This document shows positions 31,995-40,845 of a stretch of DNA of 57,888 nt, in pieces (positions within the stretch are counted from its first letter, which is position 1; each line of letters starts with the position of its first letter). The DNA comes from CAZMGT01 sp964565895 (lineage in GTDB: Bacteria; Armatimonadota; Zipacnadia; UBA1398; CAZMGT01). The stretch is taken from the NCBI GenBank assembly GCA_964565895.1, contig CAZMGT010000017.1, forward strand, positions 1-57,888, read 5' to 3'. The notes under the pieces are model-generated. The model saw only the letters and a program-made list of their open reading frames with translations. It ran no database searches and was not told where the DNA came from. The position numbers were made by a program, and so were the translations under genes.

Positions 31995-34719
31995 CGGACG
32001 GCGGCTCCTGGCGCACTGCGGCGAGTTTCGCCTCGCTCACCCGCGGCTCGCGCACCTCGCCCGTGGTCCGGCCCCAAATGCGAATGCGCGGGACGACCAT
32101 GCCCATGTCCCACGTCCACATGGCCACTTGGCCGGGGGGAAGGGGGTCTGGGTCAACGTATTCGAAGACGAGCTTGTTGTTAAAGAGCGCGCGAATGACA
32201 TTGCCCTGCTTCTCCAAGCGAATTTGCCACCACGCGCGGTGAAACTCCGCCGTGGGCGGAAAGCCGTCGGTGAGCCGCGGGAACATGAACTCGCGCTTGT
32301 CGGTCTCGGCAACGAGCTTGCCCTTGCGCCAAAGCTGGACTTTGCTGTCTAAGTAGCCGGCGGTGATAAACGAGTAGCCGCTGCCCAGCGTCTGGCCGTC
32401 GCCGCAGATGGTAATGTTCATGTCGTGCGGGTGCTTATAGCGGACGATGCCCCCGGCGAGGCCCATTTTGTCCGCGGCATAGAGCTCCACGGTAACGTTC
32501 TCGCCGAACACGGGCTTGGTCCACATAATCGCCGTTTGCTCGCCGATGCCCGCGAGCCACGACCACTCCGGCTGGCACGTCCAGCGGCTGCGGTGCTCCC
32601 ACTCGCCCGTCGTCTGATACCAGTCCACGGGCATGACGGAAAACGTATAGTCGTGCATAACGTCGGAGGTGGCCATGCAGCTATTGAGGTCAATGGCCAA
32701 GCCGGCCGGCTCGACACCTACGCCGCGGCCGCTTAGCGGCTGAGGATCGTGCAGCCAGGCGACAAGCTCGCCGTTGATCTTCACCCCCACGGCTTGGCCG
32801 CGGTGCGCGGCGACGATCGTCGCGGGGAGCTCGATGCGCTCGCGGGCGATGTCAAAGCTGGCGTGAGCCTTGCCCGCGCGCTTGATGAGCACGGTGAGGA
32901 ACTTGCCCTGTTTGTCTTTAAGCGTTACGCAGTAGCCGGCGTTGGGGTCTCTGTTGGCGCAGTTGAGGTAGATGCGAAACGCGTCGTTGGGCTCGGTAAA
33001 CTTGCTCAGGACAACGGCGACCTCGGAATCGCCGTAGAAGTCGCCCTTGTGCCAGAACACCTTGCGCTCGCTGTCCTCGGGGGGCGGGAGCCACTGGCCG
33101 GCGTTGGTCGCCCACTGCCCCATCCACTCCTCCTCGCGGGTAAACTGGAGGGTGATCATCGCTGGCTCGTTGGTTTCGGGAAAGTCCACGGAGATGTTGT
33201 CGAAGCGCACGGCAGAGCTTGCCGCGAAAATGCCCACCCTTCCCCCATCGCGGCCGTCGGCGGCGTCGAGCAAGGGTTTTCCGTCGAGCTTAACGCGGGC
33301 GAAGCCGCGCAGGGTGCGCAGGGAGAGCGAATGCCAGCGGCCATCGTCGGGAAAACGCGCCGCGGCGAGCTCGCGCATCTGCCCCTCGCGGCAGGTGCTT
33401 AGGACGACCCGTCCCCCCGCCCAGCGGGCGATGGAGTAGTTGTTTTCGTCCTCGTAGTTAAAAATCAACCCGCCCACGCCCGCGGCGAGGACGTCGGCGC
33501 AAAGGCGATAGTCGTGCCACTCCTCTCTGCCGGAAAGGAGCGTGCCTGGCGAGTCGGCGAGCCGGGCGAGCACGCCGCCGCGGCCCTCCGCCCCCTCGGC
33601 GACGGCCCACTGGCCATCGCTTGCCTGCCAGGCGCGAAACGTGCCTGAGTTAAAGTCGTCGCGCAAAATGTCCCAATTCTCCGCGGCGGCGTCGTCGAAC
33701 TCCACGCCCTCCTCGCCCTCGGCCCACAGGCCCATCACGCCGTAGCCGGGGACGTCGAAATCGTCGAAGGCAAAGACCACCTGGCCGTCTACGAGGGCCT
33801 CCAGCCGGCGGCCGTTGCTGCGCAGGGCCAGCTCATACCACACGTCGGGGACAAAACCCCCGCGCTTTTCGGCAACTACCCGGCGCTCGCCGTGGCGCAC
33901 GGCGATGAGCTGAATCTTGTCCGCCTCGGGCCCGCGGGCGACCTGCGAGGTCATGCGCAGGAGAAGGTAGTTTTGCGCGTCGACAAACGAGTGCACAACA
34001 CCCATTGCCCGGCCGCCGATGCCCTTCGCGGCGACCCTTGCGACGTAGTCCGTCCAATACTCCGAGCCAGCGACGGCCAGGGCAAAGTCCTTCGCGCTGC
34101 CCACGTAGACGAACGGGTTGGCCATTTTGCGCGGGTCAAAGCGCTCCGGGCGGTTGTCGATCTCAAAGCGGCGCACGATAAACTCCCCGTGCACGGTGCG
34201 CCATTTGCTCTCCGCGCCTGTGGCGTGGCTAAAGTCGTCGCCAAAGGCCACCTCCTGGGCCGCCTGATAGTCGGGCTTAACCGCGGGGTCGGAGAATTGA
34301 TAGCCGACCTTCGTCCCCGTTGAGGCGTACTCGTACGTGTCAATGAGAATGCGATAGTCCGCGATAACGCGCACGCGAGCCATGCGCCGCTGGACGACAA
34401 CGGTGCTGCGCGGGGCGTCGGGGAGCTTCGCCTCGGCAAACGGCCGCCCCGCGCCGCTTGCGGAAACGGTGTGCAGGGAGACCACGCCGCGCCCAAAACG
34501 CACGGCGAGGTAGCTGCCCGTGGCCTCGTCGAAGTTTAGCGCGAGCAAGCCCTCGAGCTGGGCGGGGTTTACCTCGCGCAGGCGGACGTCGAAGTCGCGG
34601 TGGCCGCGCGTTTGGAGGAAGCTAAGCTGCGGCGCGGCGGAGGCCAGTGCCGCGGAGAAACTAGCGACAACCAGGACGACCAGCAAAAAACGGAGCAAAG
34701 CGGTTCGCGCGCCAGGCAC
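31995..34719 (-). CDS. Giant exported protein B, N-terminal part (before assembly gap)
   Basis: About 908 residues before the gap. GTG 34719 has GAGGGGG 7 nt upstream and gives a clean signal peptide (ALLRFLLVVLVVASFSAALA); ATG 34755 and TTG 34767 are in frame upstream but lack a Shine-Dalgarno. N-terminal beta domain (TRGHRDFDVRLREVNPAQLEGLLALNF), then three LamG/DUF1080-like domains and the Trp/His-rich domain IV (SRWTCQPEWSWL, YKHPHDMNITICGDG), in the same order as in protein A. With 28925-31984 it forms one protein of about 1,930 residues. It follows the small CBM6-like gene, so it is probably the second gene of the operon. Confidence 0.82.
32064..32655 (-). repeat. Domain IV of giant protein B
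   Basis: Counterpart of 26144-26746. Shared blocks: SRWTCQ.EWSW, EQTAIMWTK, YKHPHDMNITICGDG, and an ending with MWTWDMG. Confidence 0.65.
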
Positions 34720-34781
34720 AGCCAGGCCCCCTCGGATGAGCTGAGCAGCATTCATATGATCGCACAACAGCCACAGCGGGA

Positions 34782-34804
34782 CCCAGCGGCAGAGCTCCGC
34801 TGGG
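34782..34804 (-). other. Hairpin between the CBM6-like gene and giant gene B
   Basis: CCCAGCGG (34782-34789) pairs with CCGCTGGG (34797-34804), loop 7 nt, extended across one mismatch by GGG/CCC. No T tract on the minus strand. It may protect the upstream transcript or set the ratio of the small to the giant product. Confidence 0.45.
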
Positions 34805-34846
34805 CCCCGAGAGATTAGCGGTTTAGCGCCGGGCAGCGGCGGCTAG

Positions 34847-35437
34847 TTAGGGATAGTTGGGCACTTCTTTGCCCGCGGGCTCCTCGCCCTTGTCCGTGGT
34901 CAGGAAGAACTGGTCTACGCCGCTCCCGTCTTCGTTGTTATAGACGGTTAACGTGTGCGTTCCCGCCTTAAGCACGATGGGGTCGGTTTTCCAGCGCACC
35001 CAAACGTACTTCTTATATGTGGAGCCGGTGATCTCCTTAGCCGGCTGGTTGTCGAACTGCAGCTTAAACGAGTTGCCGCAGGAGTCGGTCCACCAGCAAC
35101 GTGCCCAGACGTAATAGGCGCCGGTTTTGTTTACTTTGAACGTAATTTTGGCGTCGCCCTTGGCGTATTTGTGGTTAGGGTCGCCTTTGTGTGTGGGGTC
35201 GCCGGCGTTGTCGGGGACCCAGAGCAACTTGCCCCCCGAGGCACCGTAGCGAGCGCTTGTCCGCGAGGGCTTCTCGATGCGCATCGGGGCGGTGACGGAC
35301 TTGGCGATCTCCGCCTCGAAGCAGATATAGTCTGGCGCGGCCTTTAGGGGCACCGTGTCGCTGCAGAGCAACAATCCGAGCATGGTGCCTGCGAGCAGGC
35401 CGGCGGCGATCCGTGCCACGCGAAACACTCTAGCCAA
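34847..35437 (-). CDS. Small exported CBM6-like beta-sandwich protein
   Basis: 196 residues from TTG 35437. Signal peptide (RIAAGLLAGTMLGLLL), then one domain with CBM6-type traits: ICFEAEIAKSV at the start, GASGGKLLWVPDNAGD, AYYVWARCWWTDSCGNSFKLQFDN, KKYVWVRWK and KAGTHTLTVYNNEDGSGVDQFFLT. Such domains bind sugars. The start is uncertain: TTG 35461 would sit right at the predicted transcription start, whereas TTG 35437 has AAAGGGG 9 nt upstream and GTG 35428 is also possible. It heads the giant-protein operon: promoter, this gene, hairpin, giant B, giant A. Confidence 0.75.
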   Translation of the reverse strand: MARVFRVARIAAGLLAGTMLGLLLCSDTVPLKAAPDYICFEAEIAKSVTAPMRIEKPSRTSARYGASGGKLLWVPDNAGDPTHKGDPNHKYAKGDAKITFKVNKTGAYYVWARCWWTDSCGNSFKLQFDNQPAKEITGSTYKKYVWVRWKTDPIVLKAGTHTLTVYNNEDGSGVDQFFLTTDKGEEPAGKEVPNYP

Positions 35438-35477
35438 CGCCTCGCACCCCTTTCGCGGCAAGCTCTACGCACCGTAT

Positions 35478-35507
35478 TTTATATGGCCAAAGTTTAACAT
35501 TTGTTAA
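35478..35507 (-). promoter_or_regulatory. Promoter of the CBM6-like/giant-protein operon
   Basis: On the minus strand TTAACA (forward 35502-35507), an 18-nt spacer and TATAAA (forward 35478-35483), in the most AT-rich stretch nearby. The -35 lies in an inverted repeat TTAACA-AA-TGTTAA, a possible operator. Confidence 0.6.
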
Positions 35508-35561
35508 GACATCCTGCGCTGGGAAAAGTTCCTTGCCCGCCGCTGGGCTCCACCGCGGGCG

Positions 35562-36161
35562 CTAGCTGCGGTAGAGTCCGTGCTCGGCAATGTAGCGCTC
35601 CACGGCCGGGGGCACGAGCCCGCTGATGCTTTCCCCCGCGGCCACGCGCCGGCGGATCTCAGTGGCGGAAACGTCCATCGGCGGCAGGCGCAGAATGTGC
35701 ACGCGCTCGCGCGGGACGCCCTCGGGCACGCTCTCCGGCGCGGGCCAGCCCGGGCGCTTCGCAACGAGCAGCTCGCACAGCCGCACCAGGTCGCGGTAGC
35801 GGTGCCATGTGGCGAGCTGGGCGAGGGAGTCGCCGCCGATGATCAGATATACCGCGCGCACCTCGGGCTGCACGAGAAGCTCCTCTACGGTGTCCACGGT
35901 GTAAGAAGGGCCGGGGCGGTCGATCTCCAAGCGCGAGGGAAAAAAGCGCGGATGGCCCGCGGTGGCCAGCTCGACCATCGCTAAGCGGTGCTCCGCGGGC
36001 GAGAGGGCCTCCGGGCGCTTGTGCGGCGGCGCGCCGCAGGGGACGAAGAGCACGCAGTCTAACGCAAACTGCTCCAGCGCTGCTTCGCCCATCGCGAGAT
36101 GGGCCCGGTGAATAGGGTCGAACGAGCCGCCGAGCAGCCCGACGCGTCCCGCGGCGTTCAT
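35562..36161 (-). CDS. nadD: Nicotinate-nucleotide adenylyltransferase
   Basis: 199 residues. GLLGGSFDPIHRAHLAMGE (nucleotidylyltransferase HxGH-type motif, read here HRAHL), FVPCGAPPHK, DRPGPSYTVDTVEELL, IIGGDSLAQLATWHRY and VSATEIRRRVAAGESISGLVPPAVERYI. It makes deamido-NAD from nicotinate mononucleotide. It lies 205 nt after obg. Confidence 0.96.
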   Translation of the reverse strand: MNAAGRVGLLGGSFDPIHRAHLAMGEAALEQFALDCVLFVPCGAPPHKRPEALSPAEHRLAMVELATAGHPRFFPSRLEIDRPGPSYTVDTVEELLVQPEVRAVYLIIGGDSLAQLATWHRYRDLVRLCELLVAKRPGWPAPESVPEGVPRERVHILRLPPMDVSATEIRRRVAAGESISGLVPPAVERYIAEHGLYRS

Positions 36162-36366
36162 TTTTCGCCCTTCCCTTGCGCGCCGCGCCGCCCGCTGGCA
36201 AGCAGCGGCTGGCGCGGTTTTAGGCTGCGCGTTAAGTTTCGCCCATTGCCCCGCGCTAGGTCAACGTGCAAACGCCGGGCGCAAGGAAAACGCTGCTCTG
36301 CGGCGCAAAGCGCTTTGGAGAGCGGGAAAACCGAAAGCGGCGCTTTTGCACAGCGGGCGGGGGCCG

Positions 36367-37665
36367 TTAGTCCTCGTAGACGTCGGCGGCGGTGACGTAG
36401 GCCAGTTCCACGTCGCCGATACGCACCGTGTCGCCCTCCTGGGCGCCGAGGCGCTCCAGCTCGTCCATTACGCCCATCTCGGTGAGGCGCTTGTGCAGAA
36501 AGAGCAACGCGGCGGGGTTGCTTAGGTCGGTCATGACCACGGCGCGCTCGGGCTCGCTGCCGCTGACCACAAACGTGCCGTCGGGCTCGCGCGTGACGGA
36601 GATGGGGCGCACGGGGCGCCGGCGGCGGGGAGGCTCGGGCTCCGGCGGGGCGGGCTCTTTCGCGCGCATTTCGCGCACTAAAGCCGCCGCCGAGCGCATG
36701 AGCCCCTCCACCCCTTCGCCCGTGGCCGCGGAAATGGCGTGCGCCTCAAATCCCTGGCGCTCGAGCTCGCGGCGAATGTCGGCGACATCTTCGACGCCGT
36801 TGGGGAGGAGGTCGATTTTGTTCAGCGCGACGATCTGGGGCAGCCGGGCGAGCTGTTCGTTAAACGCGCGCAGCTCGGCGTTGATTTTGCGAAAGTCGTC
36901 CAGGGGGTCTGGGCGTTCGATGCGCGAGACGTCTACGATATGGATGAGCAGCTTTGTGCGCTCGATATGGCGCAGAAAGGCGTGGCCCAGGCCCGCGCCA
37001 GCGTGGGCGCCCTCGATTAGCCCGGGGATGTCGGCGATGACGAACGACTCGCCTTCCTCGATGGCGTAGACGCCGAGGACCGGCGTTAACGTGGTGAACG
37101 GATAGGGGGCGATTTTGGGCCTGGCGCGGGAGACGCGGGCGAGAAGGCTGGACTTGCCCGCGTTGGGGAAGCCCACGAGGCCGATGTCGGCAAGCAGCTT
37201 AAGCTCGAGGCGCAGCCGGCGCTGCTCGCCGGGCTCGCCGCGCTCGGCAAACTTCGGCGCTTGAAACGAGGGCGACTTAAACGCCGCGTTGCCCCGGCCG
37301 CCAATGCCCCCCCAAGCGGGGACGTAGACCGCGCCCGGGGCAGTAAGGTCGGCGAGCTGCTCGCCCGTATCTGCGTCGTAGACCACGGTGCCCGGGGGCA
37401 CGCGGATTTTTACGGAGCGGCCGTTGCGCCCACGGCGGAAGTTTGGGCCGCCGGGGCGGCCGTTTTCGGCGACGAACTGCCGGCGGTGCTCGAAGTCAAT
37501 TAGGCTGGCCATTTGCGGGTCGACGACGAGCAACACGTCGCCCCCCCGGCCACCGTCGCCGCCGTCGGGCCCGCCCTTGGGGCGGTATTTCTCGCGGTGG
37601 AAGGAGACGGCGCCGTCGCCCCCGCGCCCGGCGCGCACGAAAATTTCCGCCTCGTCAACAAACAT
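36367..37665 (-). CDS. obgE: Obg/CgtA GTPase
   Basis: 432 residues. The Gly-rich Obg fold is 1-158 (MFVDEAEIFVRAGRGGDGAVSF, GGPDGGDGGRGGDVLL); the G domain has GFPNAGKSSLL, TTLTPVLG, DIPGLIEGAH, NKIDLL and ISAATGEGV; the C-terminal domain (about 345-432) has a Pro/Arg linker and ends TVRIGDVELAYV. Obg binds the large ribosomal subunit. ATG 37665 has GGGGGTG upstream; an in-frame extension was rejected because Obg begins MFVDEA. It sits 37 nt beyond the rpmA terminator with no obvious promoter of its own. Confidence 0.97.
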   Translation of the reverse strand: MFVDEAEIFVRAGRGGDGAVSFHREKYRPKGGPDGGDGGRGGDVLLVVDPQMASLIDFEHRRQFVAENGRPGGPNFRRGRNGRSVKIRVPPGTVVYDADTGEQLADLTAPGAVYVPAWGGIGGRGNAAFKSPSFQAPKFAERGEPGEQRRLRLELKLLADIGLVGFPNAGKSSLLARVSRARPKIAPYPFTTLTPVLGVYAIEEGESFVIADIPGLIEGAHAGAGLGHAFLRHIERTKLLIHIVDVSRIERPDPLDDFRKINAELRAFNEQLARLPQIVALNKIDLLPNGVEDVADIRRELERQGFEAHAISAATGEGVEGLMRSAAALVREMRAKEPAPPEPEPPRRRRPVRPISVTREPDGTFVVSGSEPERAVVMTDLSNPAALLFLHKRLTEMGVMDELERLGAQEGDTVRIGDVELAYVTAADVYED

Positions 37666-37702
37666 CGCCGCACCCCCGCCGCGCACCGCGCGGCACGCCG
37701 CC

Positions 37703-37740
37703 GATAAACAAAACCGGCCCAAGCGTTGCACCTGGGCCGG
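37703..37740 (-). terminator. Terminator/attenuator after rpmA, before obg
   Basis: CCGGCCCA (37714-37721) pairs with TGGGCCGG (37733-37740), 11-nt loop; on the minus strand it is followed by TTTTGTTTAT. It lies 28 nt after the rpmA stop. Because obg follows closely, readthrough presumably supplies obg. Confidence 0.75.
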
Positions 37741-37767
37741 CGGGAAGATCTTTAACCTTGCGGAAAG

Positions 37768-38022
37768 CTAGGCCACGGGGAGCACGTGTACCTTGCGCTT
37801 GCCCCGCGTGCCCGAGAACTGGACAACGCCGTCAATCAGGGCAAACAGGGTGTCGTCGCCGCCCCGGCCGACGTTTTTGCCCGGGTGGAACTTCGTTCCC
37901 CGCTGGCGGATGAGAATGGACCCCGCGGTGACGAACTGCCCGGCGAAGCGCTTAACACCCAGCCGCTTGGCGGCGCTGTCTCTTCCGTTGCGTGTGCTTC
38001 CTACACCCTTTTTGTGCGCCAT
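37768..38022 (-). CDS. rpmA: Ribosomal protein bL27
   Basis: 84 residues. MAHKKGVGSTRNGRDSAAKRLGVKRF and GSILIRQRGTKFHPG identify it (motifs cited within residues 1-46). Full length, no N-terminal cleavage extension. It follows rplU after 31 nt. Confidence 0.97.
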   Translation of the reverse strand: MAHKKGVGSTRNGRDSAAKRLGVKRFAGQFVTAGSILIRQRGTKFHPGKNVGRGGDDTLFALIDGVVQFSGTRGKRKVHVLPVA

Positions 38023-38053
38023 GGTACTCTTCCCCTCAAGCGCAAACGGCGCG

Positions 38054-38371
38054 CTAGCTTTCGATTCTTGTCACGCGGAGCTCGGTGAGATATTGCCGAT
38101 GGCCCCAGGTGCGTTTGTAATGCTTTTTCGGCTTATACTTAAACCCGCGAACCTTCGGCCCGCGCTTTTGGCGCAGGCACTGGGCAACGACGCGCGCCCC
38201 CTCGACCGTGGGCGAGCCAACCTTTACCCGCTTGCCCCCGGCGATGAGGAGCACGCGGTCGAACTGGACCTCCGCGCCCTCCTCAACGTCGAGCTTTTCG
38301 ACTTCGATAACGTCGCCCTCGGCGACCTTGTACTGTTTTCCGCCCGTTTCGATTACGGCGTATTCTGGCAT
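38054..38371 (-). CDS. rplU: Ribosomal protein bL21
   Basis: 105 residues. MPEYAVIETGGKQYKV, GSPTVEGARVVAQCL, KRGPKVRGFKYKPKKHYKR and GHRQYLTEL. ATG 38371 has GGAG upstream and an extended -10 promoter about 29 nt ahead. Confidence 0.97.
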   Translation of the reverse strand: MPEYAVIETGGKQYKVAEGDVIEVEKLDVEEGAEVQFDRVLLIAGGKRVKVGSPTVEGARVVAQCLRQKRGPKVRGFKYKPKKHYKRTWGHRQYLTELRVTRIES

Positions 38372-38406
38372 GATCCGTAGTCTCCGCCGCGCGAAGTTCG
38401 TCCGCT

Positions 38407-38435
38407 ATTGTAGCACGGCGCAGCCTGCCGGTCAA
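38407..38435 (-). promoter_or_regulatory. Promoter of rplU-rpmA
   Basis: On the minus strand TTGACC (forward 38430-38435), a 17-nt spacer and TACAAT (forward 38407-38412) preceded by TGC, giving GTGCTACAAT. Confidence 0.7.
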
Positions 38436-38497
38436 ACGGCGGGCACGGCGGTTTGCTCCGCGGACGGACGCGGCGCGCGGGACGTTTACGTTTGTGT

Positions 38498-40720
38498 TCA
38501 TTGTTCCTCCAGCGGCGCGTCGAGCGCCTGGCGGACCTTTTGCGCAAGCTCCGCAGCGTTAAACGGCTTTTGAATAAAGTGCCGCGCCTGGCGCAGCAGG
38601 CCGTTCTCCACGATCCCGTGGTCGGCATAACCCGACATAAACAGCGCGCGCAAGCGAGGCCGCTTGCGCAGCAACTGGCGATATAGCTCCGGCCCGCGCC
38701 GCCCAGGCATGACCACGTCGGCAAGCAAAAGGTCGATCTCCTCCGCGTGGGCGGCGAAGATCTGCTCCGCCTCGTCGGGGCGCGCGGCAACGAGCACGGT
38801 ATATCCCCGCTCCTCGAGAATGCGCCGGACGACCTCGCGCACCGTCTCCTCGTCCTCGACGAGGAGGATCGTCTCTGTGCCGCCCGGGGCGTGGGCGACA
38901 GCGGCCGGAGGCTCCTCGCGCTCCACCTCCTCTACGGCGCGGGGGAGGTAGATCTTAAACGTCGTTCCCCGGCCAAGCTCGCTGTAGACGGTAATGTTTC
39001 CCCCGTGCTGTTTTACGATGCCGTAGACGGTGGACAGGCCAAGCCCCGTTCCTCGGCCGGGCTCTTTGGTGGTGAAAAACGGGTCAAACGCCTTGCGCCG
39101 CGTCTCCTCGTCCATCCCGCAGCCGCTGTCCGTGACGGAGAGCAACACATACTGCCCCGGCCGCACGCCGAGATGGCGCTGCGCGTAGTCGCTGTCGAGC
39201 ACGACGTTGGCCGTCTCGATGGTCAGGCGCCCTCCCTCGGGCATGGCGTCGCGCGCGTTTACCGCGAGGTTGACCAGCACCTGGGTGATCTGGTTCGGGT
39301 CGGCGCGCACGGTCCACAGGTCGGCGCCGGGGTAGACGGCGAGCTCAATGTCCTCGCCGATGAGCCGCTGAACCATGGCCGAGGTGCTTTCCACCACGGC
39401 GTTGAGGTTTACCGTGGTTTGGGCAAACGACTGCCTGCGGCTAAACGCCAGGAGCTGGCCGGTAAGCTGCGCCCCGCTTTGCACGAGCTTGCGAATCTGC
39501 TGCACGTCGCGCCGCGCGGGGTGGTCCTGGGCGATGCTCAACAGGAGAAATTCCGTGTATGCGGAGATGCCCGTGAGAATGTTGTTGAAGTCGTGGGCTA
39601 CGCCGCTCGCTAGGCGGCCCACGGCCTCCATCTTTTGCAGGTGGAGAAACTGCTGCTCTAGCTCCTTGCGGTCGGTGACGTCGTAGCCCAGGGCGATGGA
39701 CCCGATGATATTCCCCGCCTCGTCGCGCAGGTTGCGCGAGTGCCAGGAGATAACGCGGTTTTGGCCGTCTTTGCGACGAATGGTTGTCTCGAAGTATTCG
39801 GCGACCTCGCGCCCCTCGACGATCGCCGCCGCTTTGGCCATTATCTCGCGGCGATAGCGCTCGTCGGGATAAAGCCAGCGCCAGACTTTGTCGTGGCCCA
39901 CGACCTCGTCGCGGCGATAGCCACTGATTTGCTCGGCCGCCTTGTTCCAGACGAGGACGTTGGCGTTGGTGTCGAAGACATTGAGCCAAACGTTGGCGTT
40001 GTCTACGATGCTCTCCCAGAAGCGGGCGAGGCGGCGGAGATCCTGCTGCGCCTGATAGTGCTCGGCCAGCCCGCGCACCCATTGCTTGAGTTTTGCCTCG
40101 TCGGCCTCTTCGCTAAGCAGGCTTTGCGGGGGGACGTAAAACGGATTTTCCGAATACGTCTCGCTGCCCACGATGACGATGGGGTGGACGTGGATCATCT
40201 CGAGCAGGGTGCGCGAATCGAAGCGGTCGCGGCGATAGGCGCAGAGGACGAGGCAGTTGCCCTGCTGGACGAAATTGCCCACGCGCGCCTCGTATTCGAT
40301 AAGCTGGCGCGGGCGAACGGGCGAGGGCACGGCCCAGGCGACATCAATGGCGCAACAAGCGCAGGCAAAGCCCTCGCGCGCCGCGCCCTGGGCGACCCGG
40401 GCGAGCTCCTCCACGGCGCCTGCGGGGTGAAATGTGCCGTCGCGCAAAAACGGCTGCGCGCTGTGGCACAGCACAAGCTGCCCGCGCGCGGCGCAGGCCT
40501 CGACCTCAACGCCCGCGCGGGAAAGTGCGGCAAGCGTCGCCTCATGCAACTCGCGCGGGCCAAAACAAACGACCTTATATCCCCGGGCAAGGGCTTGGCC
40601 GAGGAACTGAGCGAGCACGGAACGCTGCTGCTCCGCCGTGTCGTAGATGCAACAGAGGTGGTCTCCTGGTTTAAGCGGGGCGGCGGGGAGAGAGGGAGGC
40701 TCCGGTTCGCCTTGGTCCAT
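38498..40720 (-). CDS. MEDS-PAS hybrid histidine kinase with receiver domain
   Basis: 740 residues. MEDS domain about 18-190 (GDHLCCIYDTAEQQRSVLAQFLGQAL, a methanogen/methylotroph DcmR-type sensor fold), PAS about 235-355, HisKA with H376 (GVAHDFNNIL), HATPase about 470-590 (NLAVNARDAMPEGG, DSGCGM, GTGLGLSTVYGIV), receiver about 615-735 with D668 (LLLADVVMPG) and K718 (QKPF). No membrane segment, so a cytosolic sensor; the ligand is unknown. ATG 40720 has AAGGTGG 8 nt upstream, better than the GTG 12 nt earlier. No response-regulator gene is adjacent. Confidence 0.9.
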   Translation of the reverse strand: MDQGEPEPPSLPAAPLKPGDHLCCIYDTAEQQRSVLAQFLGQALARGYKVVCFGPRELHEATLAALSRAGVEVEACAARGQLVLCHSAQPFLRDGTFHPAGAVEELARVAQGAAREGFACACCAIDVAWAVPSPVRPRQLIEYEARVGNFVQQGNCLVLCAYRRDRFDSRTLLEMIHVHPIVIVGSETYSENPFYVPPQSLLSEEADEAKLKQWVRGLAEHYQAQQDLRRLARFWESIVDNANVWLNVFDTNANVLVWNKAAEQISGYRRDEVVGHDKVWRWLYPDERYRREIMAKAAAIVEGREVAEYFETTIRRKDGQNRVISWHSRNLRDEAGNIIGSIALGYDVTDRKELEQQFLHLQKMEAVGRLASGVAHDFNNILTGISAYTEFLLLSIAQDHPARRDVQQIRKLVQSGAQLTGQLLAFSRRQSFAQTTVNLNAVVESTSAMVQRLIGEDIELAVYPGADLWTVRADPNQITQVLVNLAVNARDAMPEGGRLTIETANVVLDSDYAQRHLGVRPGQYVLLSVTDSGCGMDEETRRKAFDPFFTTKEPGRGTGLGLSTVYGIVKQHGGNITVYSELGRGTTFKIYLPRAVEEVEREEPPAAVAHAPGGTETILLVEDEETVREVVRRILEERGYTVLVAARPDEAEQIFAAHAEEIDLLLADVVMPGRRGPELYRQLLRKRPRLRALFMSGYADHGIVENGLLRQARHFIQKPFNAAELAQKVRQALDAPLEEQ

Positions 40721-40813
40721 AGGGTGCGCCACCTTGACGCGGATTTACCACCACGGCAGGCCGACCAGGGCTTTGTTCCCCACGGGCAGAGGATATCCTC
40801 CACCCGCGCCAAA

Positions 40814-40827
40814 ACGCCCTCAGGCGT
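40814..40827 (-). terminator. Weak terminator after etfA
   Basis: ACGCC (40814-40818) pairs with GGCGT (40823-40827), 4-nt loop; minus-strand reading ends in TTTTGG. Short stem, so low confidence. Confidence 0.35.
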
Positions 40828-40845
40828 GCATAAAACGGCGCTGAG

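Noticed and set aside
32600..33440. Plus-strand frames opposite the giant genes
   Set aside because: Long antisense frames are common in GC-rich DNA; the minus-strand frames have signal peptides and conserved domains, the others do not.
36240..36366. T-tract hairpins between obg and nadD (AAAGCGCTTT and CCG-CTTT-CGG)
   Set aside because: Stems are short or the T tracts weak; I cannot tell a terminator from chance.
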